Virus record (IMG/VR): IMGVR_UViG_3300044617_000226
Location: 1-64,000 of that record
Length of the DNA stretch: 64,000 nucleotides
Source of the DNA: a virus
Strand: one strand, 5' to 3'
In this document: positions 13,995 through 23,819 of the stretch, piece after piece
Layout of the letters: each line of letters opens with the position of its first letter
Numbering within the stretch: position 1 is the first letter of the stretch
Made by a program: the position numbers and the translations under genes
Notes under the pieces: model-generated
What the model was told of the DNA's origin: nothing
The model's database searches: none
What the model saw: the letters and a program-made list of their open reading frames with translations, nothing else

Positions 13995-16900
13995 TCATGT
14001 ATATTTCTTTCTATAATAATCTTGTAGCCAGGACCATTCGTAAGATTTCTTCAATTCTTCGATATCACCACTGACTTCATTGTAGTATTCTACAGCATCC
14101 TTAGCGCCCTGTATACAATTTTCGGCATACATGCCTTCGCCTACTGTAGTCCATATATTTAATCGTTCTGCAGCCATGTCACTATAATCGCTCTTTAACT
14201 TGATCACTTCGCGGAACGCTGTGCGCCATGCGGCATAAGGGTCTGTATTGAAGTTTGCGACTCCTGATAACATATCCACGCTCTCATGCGGATCATCTAA
14301 TGTGAAGTCAAGGCCCATGCCCTTGTTATTCAATGTTAACTTCTTATTGTATGCGATCATCGCTTGATGACCATAAGTAAGACCATTCACAGGATTCTTG
14401 GCTGTAAAGATATAGTGCTTAGGTATCTGCAATCTGTCAGGTTGCCAGTTCCAATCGAACTGTTCATTGACCTTGAGTTTAGCAAACACCGTGAACATCC
14501 ATGGTGTATTGCTTGCTTGAGCCGCGGCATGATATGCAGCCACGCGACCATTCACACCATCTACCCTCACTACCTTGTTGGGTAGATTCTTAGTGATCTT
14601 GACTAGATGTTGATAATTTTCTTCTGCGCACTTCTCACCGTTACTCAAAAACACGATGTCTAATGGCTTTGATCTGGCTACTCGCTTAGACTTAGTTATA
14701 TAAGGATAATCATATAACTCATTATCCACATATAGTTTCGCTTCTTTTGGCAAGGCAAGAATCGTGCCACCTGTGCTTAATATCTCAATATTCTTGGTAT
14801 GATCTGCCCATAAACTCACGGGCTCGTCATAGTTGACGACTATATCACTATTGTCCTTAGTCTTGAATATAGCATAGGGGAAATCATAATCTTGCTTGAC
14901 TGCATTGATATTCGTATCTTCGTCTATCACAAACTCAGGAGCAGGTAGTCTCTTAGGTCTCATATGATTATTATAATTGATCTTATCATAATCTTCTAAG
15001 AGATTCATGTCATCGACCAAACTCTTTAGTTTGTTGACATCGACTAAGAATGTGTCCCCAAACTTCTGCTTATCGCTAGGGAACACATGCAAATTTTCTT
15101 TAGCGAATGGATCGCAGATATATGTCACATCAAAGTTTTTATAGTCACAGACTGAACTACATACCCAGATATAATTCTCTTTATTCGGTTTGACCTTTGC
15201 CAATATGTCTTTGAATGTATCGAGGTAACTCTTTCTATATGGCACTGTGAATACATTCTTTCCTGTGGCTTTAGACAATAACTGTTCTTTAATCTTGTCT
15301 GTCTCACTGTTGCCATGGTCGATCAGATAGATATCGTACAAGCAGTTAGTCGCTTTGGCACTACGGTTCTTGACAAAGTTTAGATTGCTAAGATGCTCTA
15401 TGATCTTGATATACTTGGTATCTTCTGGGAAAGTTTCTTTGTTCAATAGATATGTGGTTCCCCAATGGCTCCACTGAGTGCCAAATATATGAACCATCTT
15501 CATCTGCCAAGGATTAGGATAATACTTGAAATCAAAATTACTATAATCTAATTCGCTGTTGAGTATCCATGCTAACTCAGTGGTGCTTCTATTCAAGCAA
15601 CGGTATATCGTATCTACCCAACTGTTCAGATATCTAGTCTTTTGTATGTTAGGGAATCGTTCTTGTAATCTCTCAAATCTTTCTTTAGATTCAATGTTGC
15701 CGCGATCAATCATAAACATATCAGGTTGTATGAACAACTCAGCAAGATATTCGTTCTCTGCTTTTATGTCGCCAGTAACGAAATTGTACTGCGTGAATCC
15801 TTGCTTATAGAGTTTGCTATTGACGAAATATGTCTGTGTCTCTTTTGCTTCGGGACTACCGAATACATGAACGAATCGTGCTTGTTCGATATTAGGACGC
15901 CAGCTGAAATTGAAACTGCTGTAATTGATGTTCTTATTCAATGCCCAGAACAATTCGTCACTATGTTGATCGATCAAATCTTCTAATGTAGTCTGTATGT
16001 AATATTTAGGAATCTCTACGAACTCGTCATCGTGCTTTTTAGTCACACGCAACAACTTTACAGCCTCTCCATTGTTCTTTTTAGGAACATAGAGAGGGCC
16101 ATCTTCGTCATTCAATAATGTACCGAACTGATAGATGTAAGGTGGGCTACCGGGATTAGGTCTCCAGCTAAAGTCGAAATCTTTAATGTCGATATCTTTA
16201 GGTATCATCCAGTTAGTCATATCGCTAGCGACTTCTGCTATGATGTCGTTGACATATTTTCTTTCTGTAGCACCTTCTACAACATATTCTAATGTTGGTT
16301 CTACTTCAGAACTATTCCACTGATTACCGAACACATAGATATATGGAGGGCTAGTGGGGTCTGGACGCCAACTATAATCAAAGTTTCCCCTAACTTTGAT
16401 CAATTCACGCCACTTACTATAATCAGGTAATACATTTGCTACTTGCGTCATATATTTGCGCTGTGTAGCATTCTTGACATGATATTCTAATGTAGGTTCT
16501 ATCTCAGCATTATTCCATTGATTGCCGAACACATAGATATAAGGATCATCGTGTGGATCAGGTACCCAACTATAGTCAAAACTTGTTCTGTCTACTGGTA
16601 TGATCTCTGTGAATCTGTCATAGTTTTGCGCTAATGATGCTTTGAGAGTGTTATCATACTTGTAGTCCGTACCACCGCTGACTCTATACAATACTGTAGG
16701 CATTTTTTCTGCTGGATACTGCGTGTTGCCGAAAGCATAGATATATGGATCTTCTTTAGGATTAGGTCTCCAACTAAAATCAAAACTCTCTTCTACGATA
16801 GGATGTAGTATCTTAAAGTTTTTCTTGTCAGGTAACACATGTGCTATGATGTCTTCTACATATTTGTATTCTGTAGCACCCGGCACGACATATTCTAATG

Positions 16901-19900
16901 TATGTTCTAGTGTTGCTTTATTCCATTGATTACCGAACACATAGATATAAGGAGGTGCTTTAGGATCAGGCACCCAACCAAAGTCGAATTTGTTCTTATC
17001 TACTGGTATCTTTTCTACCCAATTAGTCATGTTATTTGCTAACTTGGCTTTGATATCATCTACATATTTGATCTCTGTAGCGTTCTCTACAGCATAGCGA
17101 ACGGTAGGCATGACTTCGCCGGGATACTGATTGTTACCAAACACATATATGAATGGATCATCGTATGGGTCTGGTCTCCAACTGAAGTCGAACTCATTTT
17201 CAACTATAGGCAATAGTATCTCAAATTTTGATTTGTCTTGCGCTACCTTACCTATGATATCATGAACATACTTGTATTCTGTAGCACCTGCTACATGATA
17301 TTCAACAGTAGGTTCTTTCTCAGCACGGTTCCACTGATTACCGAACACATAGATATAAGGTGGTGCCTCTGGATGAGGTACCCAACTGAAATCAAAACTA
17401 TCAGGTTCTAATCTGATCTTTACTTTGAAATTCTTATTGTTAGGTAATGTCTTTGCTTCTATCTCTTTGATATATTTCTTTTGTGTAGCATTCTTAGTTT
17501 TGTATATAGGTCCGCCCACATCGTTCCATACAGTAGCGAACTCATAATCATATGGTTCTTCTGTGCTATCTGGATGCCAACTAAAATCGAAACTATCTTG
17601 ATCTATGTTACTAGGTATGAACCAGTTTTCTTTATTAGGTAACTTAGTGACTTTTTGTATGTCTACATATTTTGTTTCGGTAGCATTCTCTACGACATAT
17701 CTAGGGCCATCAGTCTTTTGATGCTGTGTGCCGAACTCATAGATATATGCCGATTCAGTATCATCGGGATGCCAACTAAAGTCAAACTTGCTAATATCAA
17801 CATCTATAGGCACTTGCCAATTACTATGGTCGGGCTTTCTAACTGCTCGTTGGCTGTCTACATACTTTGTCTCAGTCGCACCTGCCACGACATATCTAGG
17901 ACCACCTGTCTTCTGCCACTGTGTGCCGAACTGATAGATGTAAGGGGGACTGCCTGGATCAGGAACCCAACTAAAGTCAAAAGACTTTGTATCTATGTTA
18001 TCAGGTATTTGCCAGTTAGTCATGTTGATGTCTAATCTAGCAACAACATCATTGATATACTTGATTTCTGTAGCGCCGGGAGTCACATATCTTATAGTAG
18101 GCATCACTTCAGCAGGATACTGATTATTACCGAACACATAGATATATGGTTCTTCTGTATTATCGGGGTGCCAACTAAAATCAAAACTCTTTATTTTGAT
18201 ATCAGACAACTGCCAGTGTTGTTGAGTAGGACTGGCTTTGACCTTATCACTATGCATGTATTTTGTTTCAGTGGCTCCTTCTACTATATACTTAGGTCCA
18301 CCGTTCTTTTGCCACTGAGTATTGAATTCATAAATGTAGGATTGATCATGCGGATTAGGTATCCAACTATAATCGAATTCATTATCATCGATATTATCAG
18401 GTACTATCCAATTAGTCTTGTTTTGTTCTAATTCAGCAACGATGTCTGTTATATACTTTTCTTTAGTCGCGCCTTCTACCCTATATTCTATAGTAGGCAT
18501 CTGTCTAGCATCGTGGTGCTGATTACCAAACACATAGATGTATGGTTCTTCTGTATTGTCTGGATGCCAACTATAGTCAAAACTCTTTATCTTATAATCA
18601 GAAACGACATGCCAGTTTTTATTAGTAGGTAATGCTTTTATTTTGTCTGAAATCATATACTTGACTTCAGTAGCGTTAGGCATCTCATATCTAATACCGC
18701 AATTCTTTTGCCATTGAGTATTGAACTCATATATGTATGGAGGATCGTGCGGATTAGGGATCCAGTCGAAATCAAAATCTTCTACTGCTATATTATCAGG
18801 TACTACCCAATATTCACGGCTGTTAGTGATAGTCGCTATGATATCATGTACATATTTGATCTTGCTTGCGCCTGGCACATGATACTCAACTGTCGCCATG
18901 ATCTCGGCACTGTAATATTGATTGCCAAACACATAGATGTATGGTTCTTCTGTATCATCTGGATGCCAACTAAAATCAAAATCTTTTATGTTAATACCTT
19001 CTGGTATCTTCCAGTTATTTGTAGTAGGCAACGCAGTAGTTTGTTGCTCACTGATGAATTTGATTTCTGTAGCATTCTCTACAATATACTTAGGACCGCC
19101 TGTCTTTTGCCATTGTGTGCTAAATTGATAGATATATGGAGGATCATTAGGGTTAGGCTCCCAACTGAAATCAAAATCTTTAGTATCAATGTTGTCAGGT
19201 ATAGACCAATTAGTCATATCTGCAAGCCTGGTGACTCTATCAGGCATGTATTTGTATTCTGTTGCACCTTCTACTATAAACTGTACACTGATCTTGTCTT
19301 CAGGTTTATTCCACTGATTGCCCCATGCATAGATATAGGGAGGCGCACCTGGATCAGGACGCCATGTGTAATCCATGTCAGAGCATTTTTCAAATACATC
19401 AAATATCTTACTGTTGGAACTTAGTTTGACATGCCATGCATTGTCGATATACTTTCTATCAGTAGCGCCGTCTACATGAAATTCTATAGTAGGCATCTCT
19501 TCAGCAGAGTAATGCTGATTGCCCCATACATAGATATAAGGTGGGTTGGTAGGATCAGGAATCCATGACCAATCAAAAGTATTCTCGTCAATATCTTGTA
19601 ATATCTTATAATTGTTTTTGTTAGGCTTTAACTCTACAAATTTTTCCATGTATTTGTAGTCTGTCGCCCCGGGAACACGATATTCTATCGCAGGCTTATG
19701 CGTAGCAGGGAAATATCTACAGCCCCATGCATAGATATAGGGAGGATCTGTAGGATCTGGGTGCCAACTGAAATCAAACAGACTCTCTTCAACATCATAA
19801 TTCAATACCCAATTATTTGACCTATCTTCAGTTCTTACTAATTCAGGTACATCTTGTCTGTATATCGTATTGCCGCCAGTATTTTTAGCGCACAACCAAG

Positions 19901-20141
19901 TACCGCTATCTTTGTTATGCTGACTGGGCCATACATTATCATGCTCGCCTGTCCATACTTGATCGTCCGGCAAGAATTCAAAATCAAAGTCCCAATCAAA
20001 ACCTGCATAGTCACAAAACTCGTTGACTATCCAAAAATGTTCAGTGGTGGCTAATGCTCTCGCTTCTTCGAGGTTTTTAGCATATCGCTCTAGTGGGTGA
20101 ACATTGGGTTTTTTGCCGAAGTAGAATACATCTCGTATCAT
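13995..20141 (-). CDS. 2048-aa repeat protein with C-terminal degenerate glycosyltransferase-like domain
   Basis: Residues 1-115 form a diverged first domain. From residue 122 to about 1320, nineteen units of 60-70 aa follow, each with FDFSWxPDPxxPPYIYxFG and ending in GATExKYV. Two unit types occur: a long one (FGNQWNxAExEPTLEY) and a short one (FGTQWQKTGGPKY). Three or more degenerate units continue to about 1700. The last 290 residues are clearly related to the glycosyltransferase-like protein at 36186-37139 (shared RVDGVxG, AINGLxYG and AWRxxFRE patterns), but its DGD motif is replaced by FAK. The C-terminal domain itself contains a FDWNWQPD segment resembling the repeat core, so units may have arisen by duplication from it. 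No signal peptide is present. It may be a scaffold, a multi-site binding protein or a modification substrate. Confidence 0.85.
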   Translation of the reverse strand: MIRDVFYFGKKPNVHPLERYAKNLEEARALATTEHFWIVNEFCDYAGFDWDFDFEFLPDDQVWTGEHDNVWPSQHNKDSGTWLCAKNTGGNTIYRQDVPELVRTEDRSNNWVLNYDVEESLFDFSWHPDPTDPPYIYAWGCRYFPATHKPAIEYRVPGATDYKYMEKFVELKPNKNNYKILQDIDENTFDWSWIPDPTNPPYIYVWGNQHYSAEEMPTIEFHVDGATDRKYIDNAWHVKLSSNSKIFDVFEKCSDMDYTWRPDPGAPPYIYAWGNQWNKPEDKISVQFIVEGATEYKYMPDRVTRLADMTNWSIPDNIDTKDFDFSWEPNPNDPPYIYQFSTQWQKTGGPKYIVENATEIKFISEQQTTALPTTNNWKIPEGINIKDFDFSWHPDDTEEPYIYVFGNQYYSAEIMATVEYHVPGASKIKYVHDIIATITNSREYWVVPDNIAVEDFDFDWIPNPHDPPYIYEFNTQWQKNCGIRYEMPNATEVKYMISDKIKALPTNKNWHVVSDYKIKSFDYSWHPDNTEEPYIYVFGNQHHDARQMPTIEYRVEGATKEKYITDIVAELEQNKTNWIVPDNIDDNEFDYSWIPNPHDQSYIYEFNTQWQKNGGPKYIVEGATETKYMHSDKVKASPTQQHWQLSDIKIKSFDFSWHPDNTEEPYIYVFGNNQYPAEVMPTIRYVTPGATEIKYINDVVARLDINMTNWQIPDNIDTKSFDFSWVPDPGSPPYIYQFGTQWQKTGGPRYVVAGATETKYVDSQRAVRKPDHSNWQVPIDVDISKFDFSWHPDDTESAYIYEFGTQHQKTDGPRYVVENATETKYVDIQKVTKLPNKENWFIPSNIDQDSFDFSWHPDSTEEPYDYEFATVWNDVGGPIYKTKNATQKKYIKEIEAKTLPNNKNFKVKIRLEPDSFDFSWVPHPEAPPYIYVFGNQWNRAEKEPTVEYHVAGATEYKYVHDIIGKVAQDKSKFEILLPIVENEFDFSWRPDPYDDPFIYVFGNNQYPGEVMPTVRYAVENATEIKYVDDIKAKLANNMTNWVEKIPVDKNKFDFGWVPDPKAPPYIYVFGNQWNKATLEHTLEYVVPGATEYKYVEDIIAHVLPDKKNFKILHPIVEESFDFSWRPNPKEDPYIYAFGNTQYPAEKMPTVLYRVSGGTDYKYDNTLKASLAQNYDRFTEIIPVDRTSFDYSWVPDPHDDPYIYVFGNQWNNAEIEPTLEYHVKNATQRKYMTQVANVLPDYSKWRELIKVRGNFDYSWRPDPTSPPYIYVFGNQWNSSEVEPTLEYVVEGATERKYVNDIIAEVASDMTNWMIPKDIDIKDFDFSWRPNPGSPPYIYQFGTLLNDEDGPLYVPKKNNGEAVKLLRVTKKHDDEFVEIPKYYIQTTLEDLIDQHSDELFWALNKNINYSSFNFSWRPNIEQARFVHVFGSPEAKETQTYFVNSKLYKQGFTQYNFVTGDIKAENEYLAELFIQPDMFMIDRGNIESKERFERLQERFPNIQKTRYLNSWVDTIYRCLNRSTTELAWILNSELDYSNFDFKYYPNPWQMKMVHIFGTQWSHWGTTYLLNKETFPEDTKYIKIIEHLSNLNFVKNRSAKATNCLYDIYLIDHGNSETDKIKEQLLSKATGKNVFTVPYRKSYLDTFKDILAKVKPNKENYIWVCSSVCDYKNFDVTYICDPFAKENLHVFPSDKQKFGDTFLVDVNKLKSLVDDMNLLEDYDKINYNNHMRPKRLPAPEFVIDEDTNINAVKQDYDFPYAIFKTKDNSDIVVNYDEPVSLWADHTKNIEILSTGGTILALPKEAKLYVDNELYDYPYITKSKRVARSKPLDIVFLSNGEKCAEENYQHLVKITKNLPNKVVRVDGVNGRVAAYHAAAQASNTPWMFTVFAKLKVNEQFDWNWQPDRLQIPKHYIFTAKNPVNGLTYGHQAMIAYNKKLTLNNKGMGLDFTLDDPHESVDMLSGVANFNTDPYAAWRTAFREVIKLKSDYSDMAAERLNIWTTVGEGMYAENCIQGAKDAVEYYNEVSGDIEELKKSYEWSWLQDYYRKKYT
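16120..19778 (-). repeat. Tandem coding repeats, about 190-200 bp period
   Basis: Roughly nineteen in-frame units within the 2048-aa gene. Each unit encodes the FDFSW/PYIY/GATE pattern. DNA identity between units is partial, so they are old duplications kept as protein repeats, not fresh tandem copies. Confidence 0.85.
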
Positions 20142-20149
20142 GCATTTAC

Positions 20150-21631
20150 TTATGAAATGACTTTAAGGTTATAAAGTTTTTCAAAGCGATCGGCATCCAT
20201 TCTATCGTTGACCATAGGTTCCCCGCGTATGTTCAAACTTGTGTTCAACAACATGGGGCATCCAGTCTTATCATACCATGCTTCTAGTAACTGTCGTATC
20301 CCAGATCCATCTTTTGCAACTGTCTGTACACGACTGGTATTGTCGTGATGAACGATAGCAGGAAAAAAGTCAGGATGCCTGCACCTAGCGATGACTTGCA
20401 TATACCTACTATTACTGAAACCAGCAGGCATGTCAAAATAGTTATCAACATGCTCTTCCAAAATGACTGGAGCAAAGGGTCTGAACTTCTGTCTTCGTTT
20501 GATCTCATTGACTTTATCCTTTATCTCGGGTCCTCTTGGGTCAGCTAATAAACTACGATTGCCTAATGCGCGAGGCCCGAATTCTGCTCTTCCATTAGCA
20601 ACCCCTACCATCTTATTTTTCTTTAGTTCTTTGATGATCTTATCTACTGGATATGGCCCTTTGATGTCGTGACCTAAGAATGCATCAGTCCAGTTGATCT
20701 TTCTACCATAACCCAATGCGGCTGCGCCTAGGCTGTTACCTGCATCGCCCGGATTAGGCATTATCCATATGTTATTAAAATACTTACCTAATAGTCTATT
20801 TGCTAGACAGTTTAATGCTACGCCACCACCGTATACTAGATTTTTGCTAGAACCTAAACGAAAGGCTTTGTGCATGACTTTTTCTATTAGGGTCTCGCAT
20901 ACTAACTGTGCGCTAGACGCGATATCCATATCTTCTGCTTTGTCTAAGAAGTTATTTGGTTCTAAACCTATGTGTAGATTATGCCTGAAATCTAAGTCGA
21001 ATAGATTTTCTAGATAATGACTTACCATCCTATTAGCATGTTTAGGTTTACCGTATGCAGCCATACCCATGAGGATATATTCTTCTTCATTGGGCTTTAA
21101 TCCCACACGCTGTGTCATAGCACTATAGAATAGTCCTATGCTGTTGGGATATTTTTTGCTCCATAATTTAGTATAGTGGGCAGTACCATTCTTGTCATAA
21201 CATGCATCCCATATGCTGATGCAATCTAACTCACCTATAGCATCTATGATGACCACTGTAGCATGATCAAATGGACTAGTCTGAAACCCTGCCGCCGCAT
21301 GGCTCTTATGATGTGAATGTGTAGTGATAGGTTTGTCACCTAATAGATCGCATAGTTCAGGACCTATGATCTTCTTTGCGCTTAAAGAACTCATAGGTTG
21401 TCCCGCACGAAATTGTCTGAATGCTTTAAGCCAAGGCTTCTCATAATAATGCAATTCATAATTATATGTTGCATATGATAATGCATCTTTGATTATGCCT
21501 TCACACAAATCAGGATCATGCTTCTTTTTGCTATAGCGTTCGCTATGTCCAGCAAAGAGTATATTTCCGTTATCACTTATGACACTAATACCTGCATCGT
21601 GAAAGCCCGCGCTTATACCTATATAACTCAT
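20150..21631 (-). CDS. O-carbamoyltransferase, NodU/CmcH/TobZ family
   Basis: At 493 aa it is slightly shorter than typical family members. The N-terminal Kae1-like domain begins MSYIGISAGFHDAGISV and carries HSHHKSHAAAG, the histidines that bind the metal and carbamoyl-adenylate, then IDAIGE and NEEEYILMGMAAYG. The C-terminal domain has GRAEFGPRALGNRSLLADPR, the family hallmark. These enzymes transfer a carbamoyl group from carbamoyl phosphate, via carbamoyl-adenylate, to a hydroxyl, usually on a sugar. That places a decorated saccharide among the likely products of this block. The gene overlaps the SGNH-like gene before it by 4 nt and stands 8 nt from the repeat-protein gene. Confidence 0.93.
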   Translation of the reverse strand: MSYIGISAGFHDAGISVISDNGNILFAGHSERYSKKKHDPDLCEGIIKDALSYATYNYELHYYEKPWLKAFRQFRAGQPMSSLSAKKIIGPELCDLLGDKPITTHSHHKSHAAAGFQTSPFDHATVVIIDAIGELDCISIWDACYDKNGTAHYTKLWSKKYPNSIGLFYSAMTQRVGLKPNEEEYILMGMAAYGKPKHANRMVSHYLENLFDLDFRHNLHIGLEPNNFLDKAEDMDIASSAQLVCETLIEKVMHKAFRLGSSKNLVYGGGVALNCLANRLLGKYFNNIWIMPNPGDAGNSLGAAALGYGRKINWTDAFLGHDIKGPYPVDKIIKELKKNKMVGVANGRAEFGPRALGNRSLLADPRGPEIKDKVNEIKRRQKFRPFAPVILEEHVDNYFDMPAGFSNSRYMQVIARCRHPDFFPAIVHHDNTSRVQTVAKDGSGIRQLLEAWYDKTGCPMLLNTSLNIRGEPMVNDRMDADRFEKLYNLKVIS

Positions 21632-22479
21632 TGATATACCTGCTGTTCTATTTTATCGACCCAATGTGCATGGTGAGCCATGCCCGGATGCATGATATCT
21701 CTAGCCAAGTCATCCTGTATGTTTTCTGGAGTAGTCCACTGTTCTAGTAATACCATGTGATTCTTTTTTAAAGTCTTTAATAGTTCATATGTAGGGAGAT
21801 CCCATGAAGATATGTACAATTGTATATCATTCTTTTTAGCCATATGTTCCATTATGTAAATGTCTTCTTTCATCTTTCTTATAAATTCAACATCAGGAAT
21901 ATATTTATAAAACATATCATGATTGATGTTATAATTTTCTAGTACAGGAGGTTTATATTGCGGTAGTAGTCCGATTAAACGAACAGATTGATTTGACATA
22001 TTTTCTGCCGCTATCGTAGTTCTCATATATGTAGGGAACAATACTACTGCCTTGTCCATCTTGATGTTGTTAGCCACAATACAGAAAACATCAGATATAG
22101 TTTTAATGCTCGCGCCCGGCAAACCGAAATTGTATGTACTATATCCTTTTGATTTAGCCAAGAGTTTATGCCATAATGTATCTTCCGGTAACCCAGTACC
22201 GAAAGTATAACTACACCCAAAAGCTGCCAAGTTAATATGATTTATAAGATCAATATCCCTGAAGCCTAATTCAGAAATCTTATAATCAAAGTCTTTATGT
22301 TGCCATCGATATCGATGTGCTTCTTCTAGGGCTGAGAATGTAGAAACTTGCCTTCTAATACTACCATCTTTTAAAATCAAATCAGGCCTAGTAGCACAAA
22401 CGGTATAATTCGTGACTTCTTTTATGTCATCACTGTCTAGGACATTTAACTGTAACAAATTGTCAATGGAGTTAATCAC
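21628..22479 (-). CDS. SGNH/GDSL-like hydrolase, 283 aa
   Basis: The block I motif FGCSYTFG carries the likely nucleophile Ser (a GCSxT variant of GDS). FGLPGAS is block II with the oxyanion Gly, and DIMHPGMAHH near the C-terminus gives the Asp-x-x-His pair. About 90 residues precede block I, longer than usual, with no signal peptide. SGNH enzymes remove or transfer acyl groups, often O-acetyl groups on sugars. Being coupled by ATGA to the carbamoyltransferase gene, a glycan substrate is plausible but inferred. It is one of three divergent SGNH genes in the block. Confidence 0.8.
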   Translation of the reverse strand: MINSIDNLLQLNVLDSDDIKEVTNYTVCATRPDLILKDGSIRRQVSTFSALEEAHRYRWQHKDFDYKISELGFRDIDLINHINLAAFGCSYTFGTGLPEDTLWHKLLAKSKGYSTYNFGLPGASIKTISDVFCIVANNIKMDKAVVLFPTYMRTTIAAENMSNQSVRLIGLLPQYKPPVLENYNINHDMFYKYIPDVEFIRKMKEDIYIMEHMAKKNDIQLYISSWDLPTYELLKTLKKNHMVLLEQWTTPENIQDDLARDIMHPGMAHHAHWVDKIEQQVYQ

Positions 22480-22484
22480 TTTTA

Positions 22485-22586
22485 TTAATATATAAACGGG
22501 TCGCGCTTTTTCATGTCACGCAGTCTTTTTCTATATTGTATCTCTAGTTTGATTTTATTAAACCATTTTTTGATGAATTTGAACAT
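22485..22586 (-). CDS. Small basic peptide, 33 aa
   Basis: ATG 22586 is preceded by GGAGTG at a good distance (about 5 nt), and the stop TAA is at 22485-22487. The peptide is strongly basic (11 Lys/Arg in addition to aromatic residues, e.g. FKFIKKWFNKIK) and amphipathic. It fits exactly in the 111-nt space between the radical SAM gene upstream (4 nt away) and the SGNH gene downstream (5 nt). It has no Cys. It could be a structural mini-protein, a membrane-active peptide or a small substrate or partner of the adjacent radical SAM enzyme. None of these is shown. Confidence 0.6.
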   Translation of the reverse strand: MFKFIKKWFNKIKLEIQYRKRLRDMKKRDPFIY

Positions 22587-22590
22587 TTTA

Positions 22591-23802
22591 TCACTCCTTA
22601 GTTAATAGACTTGCATCTACCGTCTTGTTATTGTATAGTTTATCTATCGCGGATAGCTCACCGCAGGTCTCTACACAGAATAACAACCTACCGTCTTCTA
22701 CTGGTTTACCTTCCCATCCATCTAAAAAGAATTTCTGAAAGTATGGACCCTTCAATATATCAAGCACATTATTTTTACGCAAATCAAATTTATCTAAACC
22801 CAATTTATTGATCATATCATTAAATTGCCAACGACTATATGTTGTATTATTTGCGCCGAACACGCCACCTAAGAAACAGCAAGGTAATAGATAGCCGCCA
22901 GCTGAAACATATAATTCTTGTGTATAACTATTAACTGATTTACACTTTATGCACGATTTCTGAGCGAGGTCTTTGCTGAATTCTGTTAGTACAGGAATAT
23001 GTTTATTAACATATCCATCAGTTATTCCAGGGCTATGATGTCCTACCGGTATATTTGTTCTCTCGCCTGTGAAATTTACAGGATAAACGCTATATTCATA
23101 TCTTTGATTTTTATCATAGACATTCATGCCTATAGGCTTGCCTTGATATTCACCAAACCCCATTGGATTCTTAGTGACAAAATGAAAGCCTAACTTGTTT
23201 GCTAATTTTTTAGCCTCTTCTACTTGATGCTGGTTATGTTCGAATACTAAAAACTCCCATATACCGAATGCACCTGTACTAGCATATGCTTCCATGTTAG
23301 CGAACAATCTATCCCATTTAACTCCCCTGCGATATATGTGATTAGTATCTTCTAATCCATCAACGCTAAACACTACTGCAGGAAATGCGAAACTATCATA
23401 GTTACTTTCTTTCAATGATTTCCATGCGCTATTATCTCTGTTAGGAACACTTGCAAAAAACTCGCCAACTTGCTTCCAATACGCGGCATTTCTCATACCA
23501 CCATTAGTTCTAACCTGCTGTGCTATATTCTTCTCGCTGTTAGATTGAAAATATTCAAGTATGGGTAGTAAGTCCAATGCTACGCCCGGATCTCCTAAGT
23601 TACCGCAGAAATTGATAGCAGAGATATTTTTAGCAAATCCCGGCGGAAAGAATGTTTTGATATCATCGATAGAAAGTTCGGTCAATACTAGATCAGGAAC
23701 TACTGGTCCGCCGCCGAAATTTCTGCTACAGGCCGGACAACTAGCATTGCATCTAGTAGTCAATTCAATGTGTAGTCTTCCAATTTTAGATAAGTTGTAC
23801 AT
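22591..23802 (-). CDS. Radical SAM protein, 403 aa
   Basis: I place the start at ATG 23802, preceded by a GAGAG ribosome binding site. A TTG four codons earlier is possible but less likely. CNASCPACSR gives Cx3Cx2C (C18, C22, C25) near the N-terminus, and NFCGNLGDP replaces the usual GGEP SAM motif. C-terminal cysteines (CIKCKS; LPCCFLGG; FCVETCGE) suggest auxiliary iron-sulfur cluster(s) of the SPASM type. It differs from the eight tandem paralogues in having no N-terminal twitch domain. It follows an SGNH gene and precedes the 33-aa peptide gene by 4 nt. The substrate is unknown; peptides and sugars are usual for SPASM enzymes. Confidence 0.88.
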   Translation of the reverse strand: MYNLSKIGRLHIELTTRCNASCPACSRNFGGGPVVPDLVLTELSIDDIKTFFPPGFAKNISAINFCGNLGDPGVALDLLPILEYFQSNSEKNIAQQVRTNGGMRNAAYWKQVGEFFASVPNRDNSAWKSLKESNYDSFAFPAVVFSVDGLEDTNHIYRRGVKWDRLFANMEAYASTGAFGIWEFLVFEHNQHQVEEAKKLANKLGFHFVTKNPMGFGEYQGKPIGMNVYDKNQRYEYSVYPVNFTGERTNIPVGHHSPGITDGYVNKHIPVLTEFSKDLAQKSCIKCKSVNSYTQELYVSAGGYLLPCCFLGGVFGANNTTYSRWQFNDMINKLGLDKFDLRKNNVLDILKGPYFQKFFLDGWEGKPVEDGRLLFCVETCGELSAIDKLYNNKTVDASLLTKE

Positions 23803-23819
23803 GTTTTCTCTCAATTCAA

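Noticed and set aside
18708-19424. 238-aa open frame on the plus strand
   Set aside because: Antisense to the repeat region of the 2048-aa gene. Its own repeats simply mirror the coding repeats.
16120-19778. Regularly spaced repeats suggestive of a CRISPR array
   Set aside because: The repeats are in-frame protein repeats of about 195 bp with variable identity, not short identical repeats with unique spacers.
13995-20141. 2048-aa protein as a proven radical SAM substrate
   Set aside because: Only proximity and aromatic repeats support this. There is no leader, and nothing in the sequence shows modification, so it is kept as a hypothesis only.
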